Source of the DNA: Tranquillimonas alkanivorans
Lineage (GTDB): Bacteria; Pseudomonadota; Alphaproteobacteria; Rhodobacterales; Rhodobacteraceae
Direction of reading: 5' to 3'
Assembly: GCF_900115595.1 (NCBI RefSeq)
Contig: NZ_FOXA01000015.1
Coordinates: forward strand, 1 to 63,067
DNA: 63,067 nt
The notes beneath the pieces are model-generated. The model saw only the letters and a program-made list of their open reading frames with translations, did no database searches and was not told the DNA's origin. Each line of letters begins with the position of its first letter. Position 1 is the stretch's first letter. A program made the translations under genes and the position numbers. Of this stretch, positions 56,801 through 63,067 are shown one piece after another.

Positions 56801-58901
56801 CGCGATGGGCGATGATCCGCGATAGCAGCACCTCAGCCTCAGTCGCTTTGCGCCCACGCACATCATCCCGCAGCCATTCTTCGTGGCTGTCTTCGTTCGG
56901 CCAAGCATAACCCAGGGCCCGCCGGACGGCGTCTCCGAAATCGCGACCGGCCAACCCGCCGCTGCCGGCCTCGCGAACGGCCGCAAATACGGCTGCACGC
57001 AGCTTCGTGACGAAGACGTGGTCGTTGAAATGACCTGCCTGCAAGGCCGCGTCCTGGCGGTTGTCGGTAAAGATCAGAAGCTTGCCGCGGCCGGCTTCCG
57101 CAGCTTCCATTTCCTCGAGTGCTACCGAGTTAAGTATCGTCGTCGCCGAGGAGCGACCTTCGGCAGAGAGGCCCGACAGCCTGTTGCGATCCCGACCTTG
57201 CCCCGGCGGCGTGTCTCCGCAGCGCAGACACAGCGAGAATTTTCCCTTCATGAACCACATATCGATGCCGGAGCCTTCGACGCCTTGCGAATCTACCGAA
57301 ACCTGGAATGGAACGCGTTCGCGATAGGTTTTCTTGATACGGCTCGATCCGTTTGCCATTTCCTCGAGCCAGGCCGATGGAAGATCCTGATCCCCCTCAA
57401 AGGGCAGACCTTCCGCGCGACATAGAAAGCCTGTCTCGTCATCATCGTCGAGCGGTTCCTCGTCGATCGAGCGAGGGACGTATCGACGTCCGGCACCATC
57501 CAGAAACGCGCGGACAGGGTGATAGTCCTGCCCGCACTTCCGGCAGAAACGAACCTCGAACAGCCGTGCCTCTGCCTTCGGGTCGGTTTTCTGCTTGTCG
57601 AACCGGATCGTCCGTCCATGCTCTGGACCCAAGGTCGCATACAGACTGTCCGGACCGGACAGATACTGGTGAAGCTTGTAGGCCAGGAAGCCGCGATCCG
57701 ATGAGCCTTGCCGCAGGGTCTCGGGCATCGACGCAACGGAAAGCGCGCGCTCAAGCGCGGCGATGCACTCCAGCACCGGCTCGCCTGACTCTTCCGCGAG
57801 CTGGGATGCCGCCTCACTGAGGGTGCGGGGCTTGCGGCGTTGCGGTATCGGATCGTCCGTCAAGCCAATGCGAGTTTCGGCCCAGACGATAATCGGTTCG
57901 GTCTTCAGGCGGTCATCCGGCAAATTCGCAAGCGGCGTGCGTATGGACTTCTTCAAGTCAGTTCGATCCACATCTCCTTCGGTGGCCCGGACCAGGGTCT
58001 CGCCAATCACGGCCTCAGATTCAATTCGATCACCGAAGATCATCGTAGCTGTATTCGCCACTACTGTCGCCGGGTCTTCCGCGACTGCATCCGAAGAGGC
58101 CATGGTGGCGGAAGTTCCGATGCACCGTAGGTGGTCCGGCGACAGTCGATCACGCAGACGACGAACCAGCATCGCTACGTCGGCACCCTGGCGCCCGCGA
58201 TAGGTGTGTAGCTCGTCAAGAACGAGCCAATCGAGTCCGCGGGCGTTCGCCAGGACCTGGCGCCCTTTTCGATCGGCGCGGGTGAGCAGCAGTTCCAGCA
58301 TCATGAAGTTGGTAAGAAGAATATCGGGGGGATTTGCCGCGATCCTCTCCCGGTCAGCTTCAGATTCTTGCCCGGTATATCTCTCGACGACAGGAGGATC
58401 GCTCAGACCGGAGTCACGCAGAAAACCGTTAATTTCTTCGAGCTGAGAATTTGCGAGTGCGTTCATCGGATAAATGATGATGGCGCGAGTACGACGCTTC
58501 TCTCCCGCCGCACGCGCCCGAATGGCAGCGTCTATCAGTGGAATAAAGAAACAGAGCGACTTGCCTGAACCCGTTCCGGTAGTGACGACGAAACCCTTTC
58601 CGGACTGCGCCATGCCAAGCGCCAGGTCCTGATGGACGTAGAGATCGATGGGGCTGCCATCTTTGCGGCGAAAGACCTTAGCTGTATCCGGAAGGACTGT
58701 ACCGTCGGCAGCCCTCTCATCCACGGACGCACCAGGTCTAAACCGGGGATTCAGACTTATGAGCGGCTCGCGGACGTATCGGCGCTCATTGTAGGCCTTA
58801 TCGATTGCCGCCTGGAGATCTTCCGATCGAATATTTGCAAAGGAGCGGGAGAAATTTTCATATCGCTCAATCGACTTCTGGTTCAGTGAAAAAACGTCCA
58901 T
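53823..58901 (-). CDS. Giant DEAD-box helicase with DUF1998-type C-terminus (DrmA-DrmB or DruE-like)
   Basis: A 1692-aa SF2 helicase heading the defence operon. P-loop TTGTGSGKS (107-115), motif II DELH (229-232), GTSATMAS, and, after a roughly 700-residue insertion, TMELGVDIS and motif VI QRAGRAGRAGQ. The C-terminal third has zinc-type pairs (CPNCG, RCDACGAG), ASEGGAGVLSRI and the cysteine cluster CVEGCYRCILTYFNQPDH, the hallmarks of DUF1998 as in MrfA, DrmB and DruE. It therefore unites in one chain the roles of DrmA and DrmB, or is a DruE relative. A cysteine cluster also lies in the insertion (RFCRKCGQDYHP). The start is the ATG at 58901. Confidence 0.8.
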   Translation of the reverse strand: MDVFSLNQKSIERYENFSRSFANIRSEDLQAAIDKAYNERRYVREPLISLNPRFRPGASVDERAADGTVLPDTAKVFRRKDGSPIDLYVHQDLALGMAQSGKGFVVTTGTGSGKSLCFFIPLIDAAIRARAAGEKRRTRAIIIYPMNALANSQLEEINGFLRDSGLSDPPVVERYTGQESEADRERIAANPPDILLTNFMMLELLLTRADRKGRQVLANARGLDWLVLDELHTYRGRQGADVAMLVRRLRDRLSPDHLRCIGTSATMASSDAVAEDPATVVANTATMIFGDRIESEAVIGETLVRATEGDVDRTDLKKSIRTPLANLPDDRLKTEPIIVWAETRIGLTDDPIPQRRKPRTLSEAASQLAEESGEPVLECIAALERALSVASMPETLRQGSSDRGFLAYKLHQYLSGPDSLYATLGPEHGRTIRFDKQKTDPKAEARLFEVRFCRKCGQDYHPVRAFLDGAGRRYVPRSIDEEPLDDDDETGFLCRAEGLPFEGDQDLPSAWLEEMANGSSRIKKTYRERVPFQVSVDSQGVEGSGIDMWFMKGKFSLCLRCGDTPPGQGRDRNRLSGLSAEGRSSATTILNSVALEEMEAAEAGRGKLLIFTDNRQDAALQAGHFNDHVFVTKLRAAVFAAVREAGSGGLAGRDFGDAVRRALGYAWPNEDSHEEWLRDDVRGRKATEAEVLLSRIIAHRVWTDQRRGWRFTNPNLEDLELVRVEYAMLSELAEDDAIFAGAPEVLRDATSDIRLKALRILLEHMRTGLAIDVEALDRQRFEEIAEESRRYLQAPWAIHEKERPREAAWLMLEGTSRANISLRDEGIVLRGSAQSALGKALVDERLWGRRLRRGEVTEVIEALLQATAHDDYAYVRAQRTPFGPMGWKLDPGALKLCAARQPVAEEGEKAPPNPYFRELYTRVADNMLARRAPLRGLEAREHTAQVDKDLRQHRERRFRFGEDDRKQMQEMPHDNETSRRLPLLICSPTMELGVDISTLEHVHLRNVPPTPANYTQRAGRAGRAGQAALITTYCAAQSPHDQYYFADPGQMVAGTVQPPLLDLGNEELVVSHCHAIWLAESGVELAPAIAEVLDLTQGDGKYPLRDDVAATLSVPELAPRAAERMVAVLSQIAGRPFGHDLAESTARDAFERFDRAFDSWRRRLSAAEDQRDRGYRLSKSTQASAEERRQGDRSYNSARRQIELLKSGKDSNSSDFFTYRYLATEGFLPGYNFPRLPLTAFVPGAERRGRGDFLSRARFLAISEFGPGSMIYHEGQSFRVTRAMLPPQVRAGDGVGLNTDVLLLCPNCGSIQGSDAPERCDACGAGLADPIRLDGAFRVENVEAAPAERISANDEERQRQGFDIQTAFSFQGEPHRVRLRDGEGKDLAAISYGPRTRIARVNKGLRRRRDKDLYGFKIGTHSGRWRGSAGGDDTDPDSRPSAEPEQTVLPMVEDRKNAMLLVPSRHLEVEDVATLQSALARGLERVFRLEEGEIAVDPVPDRDARNGLLFYEASEGGAGVLSRISRQEDLQAVVRAALEIMHLEETEGAWRDRDDAPCVEGCYRCILTYFNQPDHELIDRRRSEVRRFLADLLSAKVEVVARIGKTSPVRTPASEGPWADAARRWGIVPPDVDPIARSGKVAQASWSKFYTAVTEDAGLSTELSNEGYIILEATAPPDEMPEELSHVDKVTS

Positions 58902-59281
58902 GGTTTCCTGTCTTGCCTTCGCCCCATCTCTTCTTAGCCCAAACGTTACAGGCAGTTGTAGTATTTTCGTACTCTTGATTCCGCGTCACCCGAGCCGTGG
59001 CCTGAAGCGGAAAACGGCACCATCTTGCATCCCGGATGAGGGGGATACGGTGCAATCGCTACCGTACTACAGGAAGGTCCTCGCCCCCCAACACTGCGGC
59101 AGCACTTGAGCCAACTGAAGGCTTCGCGCTGCCGCCCGGTGGTGTCCCACCGCTTGGTGTAAGAGACCGCGCGCGGAGCCCCCGGCGTAGCGCAGCGCGC
59201 GGCCGGGCGTGACGCTGGCGGCCATCGCCGATCTTCGAGAGGTTCGGGTTGCGAGACCTTGAACCGATAACGGAAACGACG
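58902..59281. other. Operon promoter region and left end of an IS256-type remnant
   Basis: The part next to 58901 is relatively AT-rich on the minus strand (TACGAAAATACTACAACTG) and should hold the defence-operon promoter; no exact -35/-10 can be fixed. From about 59060 to 59281 the sequence turns very GC-rich and leads into the transposase fragment, as in IS256-family left ends. No gene seen. Confidence 0.4.
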
Positions 59282-59515
59282 ATGACCGACGACAGAATGG
59301 CGCTGATGGAGCTGGTTGAGAAGCAGGCTGATGGCGATCTCGTGCGCGAGATGCTGGCCTTCGCCGCCGACCGGATCATGGAAGCCGAAGTCGAAGCGCG
59401 GACCGGCGCCGCGAAAGGTGCGCGATCACCCCTGCGGGAGGTTCAGCGCAACGGATACCGCGACCGCGACTGGGACACCCGGGCGGGCCGGATCACGCTC
59501 GAGCCCATGGTCCCA
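59282..59515 (+). pseudogene. IS256-family transposase fragment (N-terminus)
   Basis: About 78 codons: MTDDRMALMELVEKQADGDL, EMLAFAADRIMEAEVEARTGA and RNGYRDRDWDTRAGRITLE are the standard opening of IS256-family mutator transposases. It breaks off at VPL, before the catalytic domain, where another IS piece begins. Confidence 0.75.
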
Positions 59516-59519
59516 CTTC

Positions 59520-59685
59520 CCGCGACGACCGGAACCGGGCCGGGTCGTCGATCGCCGCGCGGACCGTCAGGGCCATCACGGCGCCGACGCCGGGCATCGT
59601 CATCATCAGCCGCCAGGCTTCGTCCTGGCGGGCAAGCTCGAGCACCCTGCGGTCCAGCGCCGGCCGAGAAGATCACGCAGGTACC
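59520..59685 (-). pseudogene. IS110-family transposase fragment (C-terminal domain)
   Basis: Read on the minus strand it gives RRVLELARQDEAWRLMMTMP, GVGAVMALTVRAAIDDPARF, the Transposase_20 (serine-containing) domain of IS110 enzymes. Both ends are missing. It comes from a different IS110 copy than the one at 60897, which lacks just this part. Confidence 0.6.
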
Positions 59686-59689
59686 GGAC

Positions 59690-60124
59690 ATGACCGACGA
59701 GGATTACTACCCGCGCGGCGGCACGCCGTTGATCGATGCCGCCTGCGCCACCATCCGTGCGGGAGCGGACTCACTCGCGGACGCGGGAAAGGCCGAGGGC
59801 ACGAAGGTCGTGATCGCGATCCAGACCGACGGTATGGAGAACCAGTCCGTGGAAAACAGCTGGGAGGATCTCAAGGCCCTGATCGGCGAGAAGGAAGAGG
59901 CCGGATGGGAGCTCGTCTTCATGGGCGCCGGCATCAATGCCTACAATCAAGGCGCCCGCATGGGCATCTCCCGCGCGAAGACCGTTTCCTATGGCAGGGA
60001 CCGGGAGGCCACCGAGGCGGCGTTCGCGGCCACCGCGCACAACACCGCGGCCTTCGCCTCCGGCGAGATGGCGTCGATGGACTACTCCGTGGACCAGAAG
60101 CTCAGGTCCGGCGATCGCTATTGA
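59690..60124 (+). pseudogene. Beheaded vWA-domain protein gene
   Basis: About 145 codons of a von Willebrand factor A-like domain: YYPRGGTPLIDAACATI (the TxxxD part of a MIDAS site), VVIAIQTDGMENQSVENSW, and WELVFMGAGINAYNQGARMG. The first half with DxSxS is absent. It was cut off when the IS mosaic and the island came in. The remaining frame is fused by chance to the IS256 piece. Confidence 0.65.
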
Positions 60125-60143
60125 GCACGAACGGGAGGGCGTG

Positions 60144-60410
60144 ATGGGCAAGTCGGACACGTCGAGGTTCGGAGCTCTCTTCGAGGAGGCGTTGGCGCGC
60201 CACTCGATGCGTAAAATCGAGGCCGCCGAGCGGCTCTCGGTTTCGAGGGCCTACGTGTCGAAGATCGCCAGGGGCAAGGGCAGCGTCCTGCCTGAACGCA
60301 TCGACGCGATCTCCGAAAAGCTCGGCTTCTCGGAGGAGGAGACCCGGCGGCTGCACCGGGCCGCGGCGCTCGATGCCGGCTTTCGCCTCGACCTGCCAGA
60401 CGACTTCTGA
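60144..60410 (+). CDS. XRE-family HTH regulator
   Basis: An 88-aa DNA-binding protein; GGGAGGGCGTG precedes the ATG. HTH: MRKIEAAERLSVSRAYVSKIARGKG, then a recognition-type tail LPERIDAISEKLGFSEEETRRLHRAAA. It follows the vWA remnant by 19 nt and was probably co-transcribed with the intact vWA gene. Closed by a good terminator. Confidence 0.75.
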   Translation: MGKSDTSRFGALFEEALARHSMRKIEAAERLSVSRAYVSKIARGKGSVLPERIDAISEKLGFSEEETRRLHRAAALDAGFRLDLPDDF

Positions 60411-60439
60411 GTTCCACAGCTTTACCTGGAAGTGCGTTG

Positions 60440-60465
60440 ACGCCGGCCTTGGCGCCGGCGTTTTC
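60440..60465 (+). terminator. Rho-independent terminator
   Basis: ACGCCGGC-cttggc-GCCGGCGT followed by TTTC, 29 nt after the XRE stop. Confidence 0.7.
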
Positions 60466-60896
60466 TTGTCTGCCCTGCAACCGCGCGACTCTTCACTGGA
60501 AGAGGATGGTTCTGAAATTGGTCGAGCGGCTTCCCTATTGCCGAAAAGGGGTCTTCGAACCGCGAAAACCACCGTTCCGTTCAATGCGTTAGCCGGGAAG
60601 AACGATGAAAATGAGATTGTGGTGCGCCGCGCGAGAGAGAGTTCGAACCGCATTTTCGACGGACTCCTCGAGATTCGGGACCTCATCCAGTCTGTGGAAG
60701 AAGCCGGATCGACCGAAGGGACACCGGGAAAAACTACCTTGGCCGGAAGGGAAAAGTAGCGTCGTCTCGAGCACGCGAGGGCTCTCCGAGGCAGGGTTTT
60801 TCCGCCGCCCTGCCCAGGGCTTTGATGCTGTAACCGCCCCCCGACGGCATCGACGTGCCAAGGTGGGATCGCAACAATCCATTTTGGGAGGCGGTC
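60466..60896. other. Gene-free region upstream of IS110-type transposase
   Basis: About 430 nt with no convincing gene. It holds the left end of the IS110-type element and, just before 60897, structured GC-rich segments (AGGCAGGG...CCCTGCC, about 60790-60815). In the IS110 group this place can encode the bridge RNA. Confidence 0.4.
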
Positions 60897-61601
60897 ATGT
60901 CGGAGATTACCACGGTCGGATTGGATCTCGCGAAGAATGTGCTCCAGGTCCACGGTGCTGACGCCAGAGGCGGCGTGGTCTTTCGCAAGAAGCTCAGAAG
61001 GTCCGCGGTGCTGGAGTTCTTCAGTAAGCTGCCGCCCTGCCTCGTGGCGATGGAAGCCTGCGGTGGCGCCCATTTCTGGGGGCGGGAGCTGGCACGGCTC
61101 GGCCATGACATCAGGCTAATCCCGCCCGCCTACGTGAAGCCGTTCGTCAAGCGGCAAAAGAACGATGCGGCTGACGCGGAGGCAATCTGCGAAGCTGCGC
61201 AGAGACCGAACATGCGCTTCGTGCCCGTGAAGAGCGAAGAAACGCAGGGGGCGGCCATCGTCTTCCGCGTCCGAGAATTACTCATCCGGCAGCGCACCCA
61301 GGCCATCAACGCGCTCCGCGGACACCTCACCGAATACGGTCAGGTCGTGCCGCAGGGCGCGACGAATGCCCGGCACCTGATTGCGTTGGTCGCGGACGAC
61401 GAGTCGGATTTGCCAACGACGGCACGGGCCTCACTGAAGGTCCTGACCGCAACGCTCGCCCAGCTCGACGATCAAATTGAGGCCTTGGATGCTGAGATCA
61501 CCCGTCGAGCCAAGGAGAACGAAGTGGCGCGGCGTCTGATGACCATTCTGGGCAGCCCAATTACGGATGCTTCGATCCTAATCTGCTCGGGCGGAAGGTA
61601 G
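60897..61601 (+). pseudogene. IS110-family transposase, C-terminally truncated
   Basis: About 220 meaningful codons: the DEDD RuvC-like domain with VGLDLAKNVLQVHG (first Asp), VAMEACGGAHFW (Glu), NDAADAEAICEA (Asp-Asp), then the coiled-coil region (TLAQLDDQIEALDAEITRRA). It reaches RLMTILGSPITDAS, where the Transposase_20 domain should begin with a PGxG motif, but turns into unrelated sequence and stops. The serine domain is missing, so the enzyme is dead. Confidence 0.8.
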
Positions 61602-61712
61602 AGAATTCTTGGCGCAGCGAAGAGCGCCCCGTCACGGTCGGCCTTACCTGCCATTCGCCGCCCGCTCAAAACGGGTCGCGTCGTATCGCCGGCGCACATA
61701 CCCACTGATGCC

Positions 61713-63067
61713 CTAATCAAGCTTGAATAGCGGGCTCGGGTTTGTCCTGGGAACAACAATAACCAGCGACGATTCTGCTCGACTTAGGGCCACATATAAC
61801 TTACATCTTCCGTAAATCGTACCGCCGAAGCTTCTGCGATCGCAATGCATAATCATAGCATTTCTGCATTCGAGTCCTTTGGCCTTGTGAACAGTAGAAA
61901 GCGTCTTCTCTAAGGGTTTAGGTCGCATGACACTGCGCCGCATGGTGATTTCCGCATATCCTTGAGCGGCATCTTCATACTGAGCGAGTCTTTGCGCCTC
62001 CCAGCACTCGCGTCTTAGATCGACTTTCACATCATTAAAGCCCGCCGCAGAGCTTGCAATGTATTGCTCAATCGTCTTGATCGCTTTTGAGATGCCAACA
62101 TGATTGGGCTCTTCCAGCAACGTTCTGGCAAGAGATTGTATGTTTCCGGGTTTTCCCGTCCGGGCTTTGGCGCACCCGCATTCGATCTCAGCCTTCAAAG
62201 TGTTGCCGTGTGTCGAAGCGGAGAACCCCTTTGCGATCGACGACATGAATCTTGTAAGTGCCTCACCAGCCTTGACGGCATCGCCATTGACCGATTGGAT
62301 ATCTGTAAGCAAAACAGATAGAGCGTCGCGGGTGTGGCCCTCCCAGATCGGGATCTGCCGGTTCCAGAACGAGCGCAAACTACGCACCAAGTCATTGCTG
62401 CTGGCAAGAACGAAGATCTCGTCGTGACCGTTCAGGTGGTCATCCAAGGCTTTTCGTTGCGGCCATCCGACACGGTAACCGCCATGAGCTGGTGAGGTGT
62501 TTTCAGCGAAGATCACTTTGACGGAAGCGGGGAGCCCCGAGGTCAAATCAAGCGGCTCGTTTGCCAGAAGGGTCTTGCGGGCCCTCAGAACCCACTCACC
62601 CAGCTCCGAACAACCTTCCTCGTCCTTTGTCCAGCGATGCGGGTGGTCCAGCTCATCATGAACCGCACTTGTGACCAGCGCCTCCCACCGCTGTCGGTGT
62701 TGTTCAGCCGCCATAGCGTTTCTTTCGTAAATACTCTGCATTCGATCACCGAAGATGCGCAGCTTCGCGCCCTGCTCATGTATGGCCAGAACGATCTGGT
62801 GATGATCGGGCGAAGCGTCCTGGTGCTCGTCGCAAACAATGATCGGGTAGCGGCGCGCCAGCGCAGCCGACACAATACGATTTTTCTGAAGGAAGACCGC
62901 AACGCGAGCCGCAATCTCTGAGAAGCCATTGTGCGTGTACGCCCACACGGCCGGGTCTGACGGAAGGTCGAGCGCCTTGTGATACGCACCGGCTATCTGA
63001 CAGATCAGCGCGTCTATCGTTCTGATTTCAACCGAGTTGCCGGAGATGCCCCGTGTCCTGTCGCCAA
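61713..63067 (-). CDS. UvrD/PcrA-type SF1 helicase (5-prime end outside the window)
   Basis: At least 451 codons; the frame is open to the window edge, so the P-loop part is not visible. Present are motif II IIVCDEHQDAS, motif III LRIFGDRMQSIY, motif V STVHKAKGLE and motif VI LYVALSRAESSLVIVV. The overall size after the DExx motif is short, as in GajB (Gabija) and similar defence-associated UvrD-like proteins rather than in repair UvrD. The partner gene would have to lie to the right. Confidence 0.75.
   Translation of the reverse strand, partial: GDRTRGISGNSVEIRTIDALICQIAGAYHKALDLPSDPAVWAYTHNGFSEIAARVAVFLQKNRIVSAALARRYPIIVCDEHQDASPDHHQIVLAIHEQGAKLRIFGDRMQSIYERNAMAAEQHRQRWEALVTSAVHDELDHPHRWTKDEEGCSELGEWVLRARKTLLANEPLDLTSGLPASVKVIFAENTSPAHGGYRVGWPQRKALDDHLNGHDEIFVLASSNDLVRSLRSFWNRQIPIWEGHTRDALSVLLTDIQSVNGDAVKAGEALTRFMSSIAKGFSASTHGNTLKAEIECGCAKARTGKPGNIQSLARTLLEEPNHVGISKAIKTIEQYIASSAAGFNDVKVDLRRECWEAQRLAQYEDAAQGYAEITMRRSVMRPKPLEKTLSTVHKAKGLECRNAMIMHCDRRSFGGTIYGRCKLYVALSRAESSLVIVVPRTNPSPLFKLD

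Noticed and set aside
58867-59055. 62-codon minus-strand frame overlapping the start of the giant helicase gene
   Set aside because: It lies in the probable promoter region, overlaps the helicase start in another frame and has no ribosome site.
60373-60759. 128-codon frame after the XRE gene
   Set aside because: It starts inside the XRE gene, crosses a strong terminator and has no recognisable pattern; the region is better read as IS110 non-coding DNA.
1-63067. tRNA, rRNA, replication origin or partition genes
   Set aside because: None could be recognised on either strand; the 10-bp and 26-bp repeats are too few to call iterons without a Rep gene.

Overview
The window is GC-rich alphaproteobacterial DNA, most likely from a plasmid or other accessory replicon of a Rhodobacterales (Roseobacter/Paracoccus-type) bacterium. 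This is inferred from the codon style, the mer operon type, short spacers with GAGG-type ribosome sites, and the lack of housekeeping, tRNA, rRNA, replication and partition genes. No CRISPR array was seen.

Layout. (1) 0.2-36 kb is a mosaic of many small, mostly monocistronic plus-strand genes of unknown function. Recognisable members are an SF2 helicase (1.2-4.0 kb, minus), an RpoH-like sigma factor (5.4-6.2 kb), exported enzymes (SleB-type hydrolase, DUF882/M15-like peptidase, staphylococcal-type nuclease, subtilisin autotransporter), an orphan prepilin peptidase, a CoiA-like nuclease, an ArdC-type antirestriction protein followed by acidic proteins, a four-HTH protein, a zinc-finger/Vsr-like nuclease, a zinc-knuckle repeat protein and a DnaB-type ATPase without the N domain. 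Many of these genes carry a similar promoter-like hexamer region (GCRTATYTCC or GCACGATCTCC) just upstream, and several carry hairpin leaders. (2) 36.29-43.31 kb is a mercury-resistance transposon. It has 42-43 bp imperfect terminal inverted repeats, a large zinc-finger transposase-like protein, and merR-merTPFA plus a second flavin disulfide reductase behind a textbook MerR operator with a 19 bp spacer. (3) 43.5-45.8 kb holds two intact members and one truncated member of a paralogous family, each preceded by a copy of a covarying hairpin leader. (4) 45.75-59.7 kb is a defence-type island, read on the minus strand as a translationally coupled operon: a 1692-aa DEAD-box/DUF1998-type helicase, a RapA/DrmD-like SNF2 helicase, a PglX/DrmMI-like adenine methylase that is frameshifted by a tandem 4-bp duplication, and an HNH nuclease. 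Its parts resemble class 1 DISARM, but the first protein looks like a DrmA-DrmB fusion or a DruE (Druantia) helicase, and no DrmC is present. (5) 59.0-61.6 kb is an insertion-sequence graveyard (IS256 and IS110 pieces, a beheaded vWA gene, an intact XRE regulator). A UvrD-type helicase then runs off the right edge.

The pieces fit a mobile replicon that collects anti-defence genes (ArdC, possibly the acidic proteins), defence genes (the DISARM-like operon, nucleases, the UvrD helicase), metal resistance and a large load of uncharacterised, separately regulated genes. All similarity statements come from reading motifs by eye; no database search was made.
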